Positions 45,431 through 58,275 of a DNA stretch of 64,000 bases are shown piece by piece. Each line of letters starts with the position of its first letter. Position 1 is the first letter of the stretch. The notes beneath the pieces were generated by a model, which was not told where the DNA came from, made no database searches, and was given only the letters and a program-made list of their open reading frames with translations. This DNA comes from Helopsaltes ochotensis (taxonomy: Eukaryota; Chordata; Aves; Passeriformes; Locustellidae), in the NCBI GenBank assembly GCA_013400155.1, contig VXBM01000758.1, positions 340,019-404,018 of the forward strand, in the 5' to 3' direction. Both the position numbers and the translations under genes were made by a program.

Positions 45431-48081
45431 CTATCTCCACACTCATGGTTCCCATCTTAACTTAGATTTTTGTTGGTTTCATCCAAATTTTATTTTACAA
45501 AGTGCAATACTTTGTACAAAGATTTACGTATACAATAAAGCAAGAAATCAAAATATTTTCTATGTGATCTTAATGAAGAACCACCTTAGTCAGTGGCTGT
45601 GTGGAGGGCAGCACCACGCCCTGTTTCTGCTCTGAAAAGCTTCAAATGAGCCTTACTGACTACAAAACTACACCTTACTTCTTAAAATGAGTACAACTAA
45701 AGCGCTTTGTTGAATAGATGTGAGTTACTGATTGACTTTGTGCACAGGCAAGATGAGGATAAGTTTACCTTTAAATAAGCTTTGCTTTTTTATTTAATGA
45801 AATGCAAATAGAGGAGTTCAACATACATCCATTGACTACTGACATAATAGAAAATCTAGCAGAAAATCTTTCCTCATTAGTGTGATTCTATGGCTAGATT
45901 TTGACTCGCCACAATTGAAACACACTTAAGTAACAGCATACAGAGAAAAATATAGGTAAATTTGATTTTTAATTAGCAAAAATTACCCAAAAACATTTAG
46001 ATTTTTTGATGATGTCTGAATTATTCATAAACACTGCAGTATGTTTCTCACCATTCATGATTCCTACACAAAATAACCATTAATTGCATTCTGAAAACAT
46101 TTACCATACAGCTACTTTGATTCTCTGCTAACAAGTAATATACACTGTCTACTCCTTTGAAAATGCTTTGTAATCTGAGTTAGGGAAGGAGCCTGCTCTC
46201 TGAAGTGTTGGCATTTGAGGTCTGAGCCAATAACCACAACTGACTTCCTAATGTAATTTGTGTCACAGTTACAGAGGGAAGATAATTTTAGCTAGAATTC
46301 CAGCACTTGGATCTGGAACACAAACTGGTTTATAGCCAGCACAAATCTGCAAGCATTTAATCTTCCTGAGGGACCAGAAATTTTATTAGCTGTTCACATA
46401 TCATAACATTGCCAGAATGCAATTACTGCTGAAGGGCTCAACAAAGGACTTCAGCCCCTTGAAACCCAAGGGCACCACTGGGCACCAGTGCTTTGGGACG
46501 CCCCAGATGGGCTTTTGCCCTCTCCCTGGTGTTTTCAGCACGTTCTCGTTCCTCTCATTTCCAATTCCACAGTTAAACAAGAACCTTCACTTTAGCACTT
46601 AATGACTAGGGAAAGGGGTGCGTGAGGAGCAGAGAACAAAACTAAAGTTAAATATGTCCCTCTGCTAATTTAATAATTAAAAATTTTCCCTCTACAACCC
46701 TTTTCAGAGCAGCACTTAAGTTTCTCTGAAATCTGTAGCTTTATTCACACTTTAAAGTTGAGTACTTTGTTAGACAAGGGTATTCATTATACAGATAATA
46801 AATGTACTTTTCCTATTCCCATCCAGGAGCTGAAGAACGTTGCTTTTACAATAACTAAGAAAAAGTTTTTAGAAAGCCTTTTAACTATAACAACAAAAAG
46901 TTATTTTGACTTTGAAATAGCATAGAAAATTTCTGCCTCCAGTGAATAGGCTAAAAATTTCTTCAGGAAATTGAAAACCAAAATCCATATACTTTTGCTT
47001 CTGTTGCTTTTAGATGTCTATTTTCTGTACATTAAAAGAAAGAAAAGTGTTTAAAGACACTATGTTTTTATATTCAGCCAAAATTTACATTTCCTGGGAA
47101 GGGAGGAACAAAACAATCAGACAAAGACCTGCAACAATCAATTAAAAATTCTAGATGGTACTGTGAGAAGGATTTTTCACTGAGCTAATTTCCTTATGAA
47201 AACACTCTTAGCTCCTGTAAGAGTTGCTGCATTGCTGCCATGGTGCATGTGTTTGATATTCTGCATGTGCTTCCTGCTTTTCTTTCTTGGTGGAAAACAG
47301 GAAAATTCTGTGCTGTGACAGCTCAACATTTACAGTCACCCTGGTGTCAACACAGAGGAACAGTGTCTAGGTATAATCAGGAACAACTCTCCTCTCCAGC
47401 TACTGAGTTGCCAAAACCAGAGTAGCAATGTGCAATCACAGAGGTAGAGGATCAGTGAACAGTAAGATATTCTGATATTGAAGTCATTTTTCACACCTCT
47501 AGTAAAGTGAATACATTACATTCATTCATCTGTGTCGGAACTTAATTGCCAAACTGAGTTTATGGACTCACAGGGCTTTTAAAAATACTTGTCATCAGAA
47601 CATGTGCACTATTAGAAATTTCATTAAAAGCGTATTTAAGGCATGCCAAATTGTGTTTCTCGTCACCAAAAAGTAACGATCCCTTGCATTTTTATTTTTG
47701 CAGCCAGCTAATGAAACACAAAGATAAGTGACACAGTAATGCCTGGTTGCTGAACAAGTGCATATGTTTTCAGAACATATGAAACAGAACATATCAGTAC
47801 TCTATGAATAAAGTTCTTACAACACTGACTACTGTCAGACTTAGCCAATGATCAGAATTAAAAAAAAAATAATCATCTCTCCTTACTGGTATGGAGTTTT
47901 AGTCACATTCATACATATGAGTTTTAATAACCAGAGTACTCTGTTTCATCTTAGATGTAACTAAATCATAGTAAGCTGGGGATCTTCAAGGTGCTCTTCA
48001 CATAAATATGTAGCATTTCTTCAAACAGAAATGGATCTCCAGTTGGTACATTCTCTGCATTGTGTTCAGTGTACTGTGGTA
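45431..48081. other. AT-rich non-coding stretch, no gene seen
   Basis: Small GC-richer patches at 46430-46630 and 47220-47440 hold short open frames of 61 codons each with no family features. No repeat family recognised. Confidence 0.6.
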
Positions 48082-48122
48082 GCACTAATACTGCACTAAT
48101 ACTAATACTGCACTAATACTGC
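48082..48122 (+). repeat. 11-bp mini-tandem repeat
   Basis: GCACTAATACT occurs three times with an extra AATACT half-unit between copies two and three. The flanks GTGTACTGTG and GTGTACAGTG are also similar to each other. Confidence 0.9.
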
Positions 48123-50611
48123 AGTGTACAGTGCATTCCGTAGCTTTATATACTGCCTTAGTCCAAGACAAAAAACAATAATCAACAAAAGAGAAATATT
48201 TTCCTGAGTTGGAAACCGTAAAATCATTAATAAATCTCAGCACATTTCATGCTCACAGCTATGGCAGTGTTCTTCTACCACTGGATCTGGGCTAAAAACT
48301 CCATGGAGGAACCTCTCCAGCAATGAAACTCCTTTGACCTGATATTCCATCAGTGCTGTGGGAACAAGCCTTGGCAGTGTGCACTCCTTGGACTCATGGT
48401 TGTGAAAAAATAACGCAGATGCAATTTCGTGTAAGCTTTTGTAGGCAACCTTAGTCTACCTGCAGGGCAGATTTCAAGCCACTCAACTTCAAGGCAAATC
48501 AAAGCAGAGAGGAATAATTTCCTGCCTCTTCGACAGGGACACAAACTCTGCACAGAGTATGGTCACATTCTGCCTGGAAACTGTAACAGCTGCAGCAAAC
48601 ATATGGATCTGCCATGGAAGAAAAGCTGTTTAGTTTGTGGAGTGAGGCCCTAATCAAAGTGATTGATGCTGGATACGATGCAGAAATGCAGTAGATATCC
48701 CTTTTGAAGGAAGATACTCGAGAGATAAATACAAAATGCTGTAATAAATGAAACAAGCTGAAACACCTGTAATACCTCGAGGATAGATGCTAAAATCACT
48801 TAGACTTTTATTAGCAATAAATCATTTCCCTTAATACAGAATATAGAAGGTAAAGAGTAAAAAGAAATCACTGGTCAAATATTAACCCTGACATATCTGA
48901 TTTTTTTACACTTTTTTGTTTGTTTGTTTTTTGGGAGGATTGGCTTTTTTTGGTAGTTGGAACTGTTATCCAACATATTGGAAAAAGGTGTGATATAGGA
49001 ATTTATTTAATAGGATACAAAAGTAGGGTATAGCAAATGAATCTCTTGTAAAAAGCCAGATTGTGTTAAACTTGTTTGCAATGAAATTAACATCAACGAG
49101 TAACTATTTTCAAGTCATTGGACCTTTGCCATTGTTATTGAGGGAACTTTTTCTTTCTGAGTAATTAACACAGAATTCTGAAGACAGAACACAAAAGTTC
49201 CTGCTTATGAATCAAAAATATACAAGTATGAGAAGTCATGTTATTTTCATCTTTGTTACAAGACAGTGGTGTGAGCAATAGTGGTTGCAGTTTCTGAAAA
49301 TCTTTAGTCTAAGGGAAAAGCCGAGAAAGGTTATTTCTCTCTCAGTATTTTCATGAAGAGCTGGTACACTCAGGGTACCCTCGTTTCAAACGTGCAAACT
49401 GAAAATAGTAATTTTGAAGGTGAAAGTGGCACAGGCTTGTTTGCTAAAAGAGTTTTGATTGCCTTTTATGCTATTTCTTTCCCTACATCTTTTATTTATT
49501 TTCATGTGCAAAGAAAATGGTAAATCATTCTTTTTAGATGTTCATTTGACTGGGTAGGATGATACTTAAAACAATATTTGGGAAAGCTATATTCAGGCAA
49601 CACTTTTTTTTAGTTTCCAATATTATTTAGAAAACTTTAAAACTTTAGGTGGTGGACCTTAATCTAGCAATAAAGAAAATTATATTAGTTTGAGTAAATG
49701 ATTAAATAAAATCTCAAGGGCAACACAAGTAGTCTGTGTTTGAGACTGACAGATGGGTCTGGATCCAAGGTAACAACGTTTCTGTTCTGGAAAATACTCT
49801 AAATAATATACCTATTGCTCTGCTAGCTATAACTTATGGTGAAAAAAATACACATAAAAACTTTGGGGTAACTGAGGGAAATAGAAAGGACAGCTGACTT
49901 GTAAATAATTCAATTCACAGGAGATTTTTCTCAGTCACTGTATCAGAATTTTCAGCTTTCTGCATAGTTTTCTGTAAGGAAGAACATGTTTTCTGTTAGA
50001 ATAGTCCAGGTGGTAAAGTGACTGGCAATAAAAACTTGTGCTTCCAGATACAGTAGATCTCCTTTATATATCTATGACATTTGGCAAATATCCTGCTCTT
50101 AAAATCATGAGTGCATTTACCTCCCGTTGAAGTAACTGAAAGCCAACAATTCTCTGGATCAGCACAGCCAGGATCAGTAACTACAGGACTATAAAACTAT
50201 TTCAGTCAAGTCCTTTCTTGTATAAGCAGGTTTTACAATAGATGAAGTGAATTTTCTTTCAGAAATATTTTAATTGCATCACAATCTATTTGATATCAAA
50301 ATTCCTATTTAATGAAAAGCAACAAAGGCTTTTTGGGCAATCATCAAAGGCTCAAATTTTTCCTTGCAATAACTTTACTGTATACCCCAAACAATTATAT
50401 ATAATTGAACACATATTACATTTTGAAAGGAAGTCAATATCTTGCCTATCATCCTAACCTTTAAAATCTGATGAAAAATATCCATGACAGTGGCAAAAAT
50501 CCTGTATTTGTCCAACCATGTGTTTAGGGGCAAGGCTACAAAAAGTTTTATTTTGTAATTTCCCTCCACTCCATTGCTCTAAAGAGAATGATTCATTTAA
50601 TTAGGTAATTG
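48123..50611. other. non-coding stretch, nothing firmly recognised
   Basis: A moderately GC-richer part at 48300-48700 is open on the minus strand in two frames (48350-48553 and 48499-48756). The second has a CCSC and a CDHTLCRVC cysteine cluster but no complete zinc-binding domain. No repeat family recognised. Confidence 0.5.
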
Positions 50612-50685
50612 CAGCTGCAGGTGCCCTCTCTGCTCACACAGTCTCACACTATCCTCACCTGAGCAGAGAGCAGGGAGAGCAGCTG
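50612..50685. repeat. imperfect GC-rich stem-loop
   Basis: Left arm 50612-50636 (CAGCTGCAGG...CTGCTCA) and right arm 50660-50685 (TGAGCAGAGAG...CAGCTG) pair as an 11-bp perfect stem (CTCTCTGCTCA/TGAGCAGAGAG), an internal loop of about 7 by 8 bases, and a 7-bp outer stem (CAGCTGC/GCAGCTG). The terminal loop is 23 bases. Size resembles a short microRNA-like hairpin, but the internal loop is large and the outer stem short. Confidence 0.7.
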
Positions 50686-51099
50686 ACATCCAGCTCCTTT
50701 CACATACTGACAGAAAAGTATCCACAGAACTGCTGGGACTGACCCATGGCTGTGGGACCTAGGGAAGTGTACCTAATTTTTGAAGTAATATTCTACATAT
50801 AAAAAGAAAAGCCCTATTGCACTCAAGGATAGTTCTCCAAAGATTCCTTTTCTCCTACATGTAGTTTCTCACTTTAAAAAAATGTGAAAAGAGTCTTACA
50901 GATGAATGTTGTGTTAAAAATTTGTCTTCCATACATTTATTCTAGATACCCGTTAGAGTATAGCTATATTACACCTCTCGAAATACTGAAATTTCACTCT
51001 ACATCAAGATAGAAGCACATTCTGAGGAATAGTCATGAGCAGGCTGAAAACTCATGGGTAAGAGACCAAGGCAACAAAGGGAAACCAGAGTTTGGAGTC
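50686..51099. other. non-coding stretch
   Basis: Nothing recognised between the stem-loop and the CR1 endonuclease fragment. Confidence 0.55.
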
Positions 51100-51310
51100 T
51101 GCTGCAGGTTGCTCCATCAAGGGGAGCCGGCTGCCAAAGCCTCCCTGCTCCAGCTGCAGGATCTTGTCCTGCTGGGGCACCACAACCACCTCAACATCTG
51201 CTGGACAAGTAGCTCAGTGAGCTGTAGGCATTCCAGGAGACTCCTGGGATGCATGAAGAATAACTTCCTAAGCCAGGTAAGAGGCTACCAGATGGGATGC
51301 AATACTGTAA
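51100..51310 (+). mobile_element. CR1 LINE internal fragment: ORF2 endonuclease domain
   Basis: The plus-strand translation from about 51109 reads HQGEPAAKASLLQLQDLVLL, then GHHNHLNICW, then SRRLLGCMKNNFLSQV. This matches the C-terminal half of the CR1 APE-type endonuclease, where an LLGDFNHPDICW-like segment and an SRRFLECIDDNFL-like segment are conserved. The catalytic Asp of the GDFNHP motif is His here (GHHNHL), and downstream RT sequence is missing. The copy is therefore internal: it lacks both the 5' part and the CR1 3' end, unlike the usual 5'-truncated copies. Not functional. Confidence 0.7.
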
Positions 51311-51416
51311 TTTAGTAATATGAAGGAAATTCGGAATTCAAAACTTTTTTTGTGTACTATGTTTTCCAGTTCCTGCAACTCTGAGGACAAAGAATGCAAC
51401 AAACGTAACAAGAACC

Positions 51417-51550
51417 TCAGAAAAAACAAAAAAAAACCCAAACCAAAACCCAAACCCAAACCAAAACCAAAACCAAAAGCAAAAGCAAAACCAAAACCAA
51501 AAAACAAAAAACCAACCAAAAAACAAAACAAACAAACAAACAAAACCAAC
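51417..51550. repeat. (CCAAAA)/(CCCAAA)-type hexanucleotide array
   Basis: G-poor array made of AAACCA, AAACCC and AAAACC units, then AAAAGC variants, then CAAA units. One plus frame reads it as a Lys-Pro/Lys-Ala repeat. It is not the vertebrate telomere unit (CCCTAA). The right end becomes CAAACAAACAAA. Confidence 0.92.
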
Positions 51551-54500
51551 AAAAAACTAGATTCTATGAATGGATACAGTACTTACCAGGATCAAAAACT
51601 GGGATCAGAAGTACAACATCCTCTGCAGATGACTAGAGACTTTAACAAAGTCACTTTATAAGCCACTAACTTTAGAGTAAATATAGAGGGTAAAAGAACT
51701 GACATGAGTCACAAGAGTTAGACTGTGAGGAATGAAAATATTTGGTTTAACTTCACTCAAAAATGTCCATTTCCTCTGCCAACATACATTACTCAGATGT
51801 TTTTCAGTGTTTTGCAAAATGTGTTTTACAAAATCTCCATGCCCAGGTTCAAATTGGTCTTAAAAAAGACACCCAACCAGTACTTATTAGATTTAGTACT
51901 TATTAGATTCAGTATCACACTCACAGATTGATGTATCTTTACTGTCCTTAAGAACAATAATTAACTTTACAGTGAAAATATAACCACACAGAAACATACC
52001 TTTTTAAAAAAGACATGCATTTTCAAATGACATACATCACAAAACACTTCCCTATATTCTGACTGTATTTAGACATGACCAGCAACATGAGGATTTGTCA
52101 CCAAATAACTAAGAAGGTGGTGGACATGACTCTGAAATGAAAGATTCATCTTCGCTTATCCAAGAAAAAGAGATCAAAGAATATTGTTTAATCAAAATTC
52201 TACTTTAAAAACGCAGCTTTGAAATTATATAGATCAGATTTTAGAGAACTAAGTGCAGCATGTGCAATAACTAAGTACCAAATATGTTCTGAAAAGAGTA
52301 CTGGTATTAGCAGCAAGCATAGTAGGTGACTGGTATTATTTCCATAAAAGATAAATATTCACAGTTGATAAAGTAACCAAGTCTTGTTTAATCTTTCTTT
52401 CCAAAGGAAATTATCTTCTGTCTTTCTCATAGAGACAACAGTTGCTACTAAACTCCACTTCTCAGTTTTCTGGTCTTTCCACTAACTGAACATCTTATCT
52501 TTTTACTCTTAAAAGTCCCCTAACTCAAGGTGCAATTGCTGCTGTCTAATTTTGTTGAAGAAAGTTGTTTCCTTCATCTTCTAGGGGAGAGATTTTTTTT
52601 TAAGTTTATTTTGCTTCATTTTAGAAAATAAAACTACTGAATTACTGATTTAGTGAAAGGTCTCATAAATCAAGAGAATTCTGCAAGAGGAAGGAAGAAT
52701 AGTCTGAGACATCTAACTTTATATTTAAAAGTCCTTATTCCTTCCAGAGTAATATGTCTGTAATAAGTTGTCATAGACAAATGAGCTTTTAGGGAGCAGC
52801 ATCAAATTCATTGAAAGGTAGCAATTACAGTTGTGACCCTATCTTAAACCCAATCCTTTGCTAAATCAGTTCCTTCTCTTCCTCCTCTTATCTTTCAGTT
52901 TCTTATGTGGGCTCCTGTAGCTTGCATTGCATTGCTTCCTTCATACAAGGTCTTCCAGTTTTGCAACATACCTTTTCTCCCCCAAATTTCTTTAGGCTTG
53001 CCATCTTGACTTTTCCTCATTTCCCTCTAAATGTTATTCATCAAATTCCTTAGTAAAGTTTCCAGTTTTTGTTGGACTTTCAGTTTCTTCAATTTTTATC
53101 AGTCTTTGTCTCTCAGATATCATTTACACTCCCAAATCGACACAGTGCCAAAACATTGCAACATTGCAATGAGATCTTGTCAACTCTTCCTCTTTCCATC
53201 TTAAGTGGTCTTTGGATAATTCTCCTCGAAAGTTACAGGAATTTTAAAGATAGATAAGCCTGGACTCAGGGAAGTTTAGAATACTTCTATCCTTTCTTAA
53301 GTACTGCCATATGACAAATATCATTCTCGGACATTTATCAATATCTAAAAGCTCGAGAATATTTTGGTGCTAAAAGGCCAGTGAATATACTTAAAATTTG
53401 CCAATAATGACTGTTTGAGCAACAGGTGAATCCAGCTGATATTTGATTCTCCTTTATTCCATGTCTTTGCCTTGAGACATGTAAATTCTGAGGAAAGCCT
53501 AAACTTGAAGTGAGTCTCCTTTTCCTCTCTATTTCCATCAAAACAGCTTCCTATTCAATCACTTTCTCCCAAATCTTTATATTTTCCTCTTAAATGGAGT
53601 TTTTATTTTGGGTGATTAAATATCAGATACATTTATGTATCTTTGAATTAACATTTCCTTGTCTCCCATGACTCATGTTCCAGAAAATTAGAAAGCTGAA
53701 GTATTATACCAAGTTTTTTAATGCATTATTTTTCTCACAGGAAAAAATGTAATATTATCATACATATTCTTATGTATATACTTCATGTATTATTATTATG
53801 TGCAGTTAAAAAATGCCTGTGTTCACTCTTTATAAAGGAAAAAAAAAAAAAGTAGTTATTCCTTGGCTAATTTCCTTTTTTAGAAAACAAAAGGTTTTGG
53901 TTAATTTTCAAGGGAGTTATTACCAGAAAAATGGAATGTGAAACTCATAGCCAGCACAATAAATGAAGAAATTGATACTAATTTCAGTAAGAGAAGAGCT
54001 GGACCTAAGTTTGATAAACAAGTAAATGCAAGATATAATCAGATAGAGAATTCTCAAAGAACATTGAAATCAAATGTCCACCTGTTCCCACCTATTTTAT
54101 TTACTCGACTTCACTTGACATTCATCCTCTCTTGAAACAGAAAGCAAAATCAGTACAGAATCTTCCAAACCTGATCAAGAAACTCATGTGAAAATAAACA
54201 TATGAAAATAGCCACACTTTGATTTGAAACAAGTTTCTGCCCACATAAGTGAGAACATAACAACTCATTTGAGAATTAAAGCTGTATTTATTTCTCCTTC
54301 AAGATTTTGCACAAAAAAGAGTCTTTACATTCATAACAGTTTTTGACAATGCAGTATCTATATTTTAAGAGTACACAGATCATTAGCATTCATTTTCAGC
54401 CCTAAACACAAGTCATACTGCTGAATTTATCAAACCCTGTAAATCCTACTAATTAGTAACATTGGCAGTTGTGTGATATTTTATTGTCGTTCATCAGACA

Positions 54501-54577
54501 GCTTTATTTTGGTTTAAAAATGATAAAACTAAATGGCTTTTATCCTCTGTCATTCTTCATTTACAATCTGATGTGGG
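51551..54577. other. AT-rich non-coding stretch, no gene seen
   Basis: Apart from the small duplication at 51881 (listed) and a 12-base poly(A) near 53840, nothing was recognised. The part from 52380 to 53600 is rather pyrimidine-rich on the plus strand. Confidence 0.6.
51881..51912 (+). repeat. 16-bp tandem duplication
   Basis: TACTTATTAGATTTAG followed directly by TACTTATTAGATTCAG, one mismatch. Confidence 0.92.
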
Positions 54578-54605
54578 GACAAACCCACACAGACAAACCC
54601 ACACA
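54578..54605 (+). repeat. 14-bp perfect tandem duplication
   Basis: GACAAACCCACACA at 54578-54591 and again at 54592-54605. Confidence 0.92.
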
Positions 54606-55259
54606 TAATATGGTCTTATTAACTGAGAGCAAATGCAACTGAAACAATCTCTGCTGATAAAATTATGTTTTTGCAATTTCTGACAACACAGTAGACGAAT
54701 TGGCAATCCAGCAATTCAAGACAATGCGCATCCTAGAAAAAAATTGAATTTATCAGCTAACATTATAAATCTTACATTTCTTTTGAAGTAACATTTACAG
54801 AAGTTCTTATTATCTTTACATAAACTCAAACAACACAGCCTGTCTTCATTCTAACTATTAAAATCAGATATTTCTTTCTGTATCTATTAGAAAAGTTTGC
54901 AGCTGTTTTATTTACTTGGCTTTGTTAGTAATTTATCATCTTACCTTTAGAAATAAATAAAGAGCAAAACAAAGTACAAGGCATTCTAGAGCTAGTCAAG
55001 TATCTCAATGCTTGTGCTAAAAGAAAAACTAAATAGGATAAAAGTCAGTCTCTCAGTTTGAGCATGAAGTTGGGATATAAACCCATGCAAACGTAGAGAA
55101 ACCAAAACTTACAGATGTTTCAGCACATGGTTCTCATTAAGTACTCATAAGACTCTAAAGTCACAAACCTCTTTCACTTGGAGAAGAATAAACTCCTTTA
55201 ACAAGAGAAGCTTCTACCTCAAAACAGTAAAACCTTTAAACAGGTTTATGAGGCAGCAA
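54606..55259. other. AT-rich non-coding stretch
   Basis: Nothing recognised. Confidence 0.6.
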
Positions 55260-55570
55260 TATTAAGCAGCGTGTCAAGCACTGCACTGGTGGCCAGCAAA
55301 CCCTGCACAGCAGCCTGGCTCAGCAGCCTAAGCAGAGGCATAAATTGCCAGATGAAAGGCACCCCTCATCCACACCCCCAGAGAGGTGCAGGTCTCTGCA
55401 GGCTGTGCATTACAGCAGCATCAGGGTGTCTCAGCTACCCCAGCACCCCCCAAATGCCAAGAGGTGCCCACATGAAAATCCTACCCCTTGCCAATACAGG
55501 CACTGGCCTGAGGCAAGAGATTCATTTTACTGCTCAATGTGACCACTTCAGAGGGAGAGCGATTGCTCTC
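55260..55570. other. GC-rich block with overlapping open frames, unknown
   Basis: About 300 bases of clearly higher GC, open in two plus frames (55271-55603, 110 codons; 55345-55542, 65 codons). Neither translation matches a family I know, and both are rich in Pro, Ala and Ser as expected from C-rich DNA. No acceptor/donor pair could be assigned. It may be an unrecognised repeat fragment, a conserved non-coding element or an old pseudogene. Confidence 0.4.
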
Positions 55571-58165
55571 TCAATATTTAATTTAGCAGGTGCCCATTTA
55601 TGATAATGAAATTTTGAACACATGGCAGAGCTGTGGTTATTCATGTTAGACACCTGAAGACAGATAACTTATTCCAGAATAGTTTCCCTGCCTCGGACAT
55701 CCAGCGCCAATGAGTCCCCAAAATAAATATCAGCACCAGCCAATCGATCTTAAATGCAGTAAAGACTAATGGAATGTCTTTAAAAAGAGGTGTCAAAAAG
55801 AAAAGTGAAATTATACAGATTGAAATCTCTATTAAAATCAAGTATGAGTATGAAAGCCTAAGCGAAATTAACAAAAAGTAAAAAGAGCCAAGAACACATG
55901 ATTTCCAGAGTATGGAAAAAAAACTGCTGAAAATTACCAATATAATAGCTGTATTGTGAAGGCACTGAGAAAATGTACTCTTCTCAGGGGCAAGAAATGT
56001 TATTTTCTTCTATTTACCTTCAGAAGTCCTAAAAAATGTAAGTATTAGAGATTGAAAGGTGAAAAGTAGACTCCCCAGGGCCTTTTTCTTCCTCATGAAG
56101 AAGACAGAGATTTGATTTACCATTTTAAGTCTAAAGAAAAACTTAATTTTGAAATATCACATCAGAAGTTGATAAGAGAAGCTTGATTTCAGAAAAGTCA
56201 TCTTGCTGCAATATATCACTATCAATTCACAAAATGCCTTCAAAATTGTTTTTAAAAAAGAGCTTTACTCTAATGAGTAGAAGCACATAAACCATGCATA
56301 AAATTAACTCGTTACAAATGCCAATGGTGGATTCCTAGATAAATGTTTTTCCAACGCAAAATTTAGATAATTTGGTGAGAACAAATCAGCACATCAAACA
56401 AGTATTCCCATATTGAGCTAGAACTTGTAAAAGCTCTTCCTTTGTTGTGGGAAGGAAAAAAAAGGACCTTTCTGCTAGAAATTAAATATTTGTGCTTAAA
56501 CAATAGTGGAAATACCATGGCAGAAGGACACTTGTATTATTCAAAAATGTGTTCTTACACAGTCAAAAAAAAAAAAAATCAGTCCTAGTTTAATTGTTCT
56601 CTGTATTTTGTTTAACAGTTCAGCAACTACCAAAGTAATATTTGAGGTTTCATTTCATAAAAACTCTATACTCTCAAGTAGCTGTTGTATTTCACAGAAT
56701 GTAAGAAATTAACAAAATAATGCCTTGTGAATGTCTGTTTCACTGGGACTTGTCATAGGAAAGACTGAATGTCTAATCTTGGATAGTGACATTATACTGG
56801 CTTGCTTTCAAAGATGAAAATCTTGAATTCTATTTAAAATGAGATGATGTTCTATGGCAATATATAACAACCAGTCTACTGGACAGGTGGAAGAAAACAA
56901 AGGCATTCATCACATAGAGATCTGACTGCTAAAAGAGAAAAAGGAAAGCAGCACAGATACATGGATTTATGTCTGTCAGGCCAGAAGCAGCAGCATTTTT
57001 GCTCATGTCACAGACTTTGAATTTGAGTTATTCCTAAAATCAAATGATGAAGTGGAATCATGATCCAATGCTTTCTAAGCTTAATGTACTTCACTGTTGC
57101 TAACTACCTGTTTTCTTTTTCCAGTCTGTTTCTTTATTTATGATAGAGGAAAGGAGAGAGAATGAGAGATATTATTCTTTGAAAAGCTAATCCTTGTCTT
57201 CTTTCTACTAGAAACCACTTAAATAGACTGAAATTATGAACATTAAAAAAGGGCAGGCTGAGACTATATTCTGCTGCAGTTCTACAGAGAAAAAAACCTA
57301 GTGAAGAGGAGTAGAGGCATGTCATGATATGCCATAGCATGAATTCAGAATTGATTTTCTTTACTTGCTGGACAAGAGCACATTTTTGTACAAAGCTCCG
57401 TTCATGTCCCATAGCTATTTAGGGTCTGTAGGAGGAAATGTTGACAGTCTCTTTCTTAAGCCTTCTTGTAGCTAATACTGCATCCTCTGCCAACTTGGCA
57501 TTGCAAGGCTTCTATTGGACTCTGTGTGGGATTTGTAAAGCTCAACAAATCGAGAAAAATACTTTCCTCAGAGAAACCTCAGGATTTTCTCTTAGGAGAT
57601 AAGTATTATGAAATGCATGTTGCCTAAATGATCAGAATTCTCTAGCATTTAAATGGGACAAAAAAAAAAAACCCAAAAAACCCTGGATGGACCTACAGTA
57701 ATTAAAATCTATGCTTTAAAATATATTTTTGTGTTTGAAAGAACAGTTTTATGTCTTTTACTGTCTCAGCAGGGCAAATATGTGTAGATTTGCAGTGACT
57801 CTCCAAAGGAAGTAATAGGGATCATTTCAAGATGCTAAACTATTTATTGCTTTAATTAAATTCACAATTAACATATTAATACAATTTAGAGGTTTAACTC
57901 TTTCCTTTTTTCCGTAATATTAATCAACCCTTGCAACAAAGAGCAGATACAATATACAAACTGCCACTAACAGCTGGTGTGCTGCAGAGATCATTGAGCT
58001 CCAGAATGGTGAAGCATTTTGCATTTCGAACAAGCATAAGGTTCATGAACAAACAGAAAAGGGGAAGAAATTACTGATATTTTTGCTGCGGAATTTTATT
58101 ATGCGTTTCTGGACTTTCAGTTTGTGAAAGAGCTGTTCATACTGTACTTGACACATATTCTGAAG
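55571..58165. other. AT-rich non-coding stretch, no gene seen
   Basis: Contains 12-13 base poly(A) runs near 56566 and 57660. No repeat family or exon recognised. Confidence 0.6.
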
Positions 58166-58275
58166 GTGTAAAAGAACGCAGAATGGTTTCTGTCAGATCA
58201 GAATCTCATCAAGCCCAGTTTCCTACCCAGAGTGACCAGTAGCAGATGACTAAACAAGAAAAACAGCCTCCCAGC
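58166..58275 (-). mobile_element. old CR1-type LINE 3' end (reverse orientation)
   Basis: Plus-strand blocks AAAGAACGCAGAATGGTTTC, TGTCAGATCAGAATCTCATC, AAGCCCAGTTTCCTACCCAG and AGTGACCAGTAGCAGATGAC follow the reverse complement of an old amniote CR1 3' end (AAGAACtGCCATaCTGGGTCAGACC, then ATCtAGCCCAGTaTCCT, then AGTGGCCAGTACCAGATG). It is the same region and orientation as the relic at 10436. Diverged, non-coding. Confidence 0.55.

Noticed and set aside
51417..51550. Interstitial telomere-like array
   Set aside because: Units are CCAAAA and CCCAAA, not the vertebrate CCCTAA/TTAGGG.
51320..51661. Lys-Pro repeat protein of 113 residues
   Set aside because: The repeat is the direct reading of a hexanucleotide simple-sequence array; the flanking residues have no conserved features.
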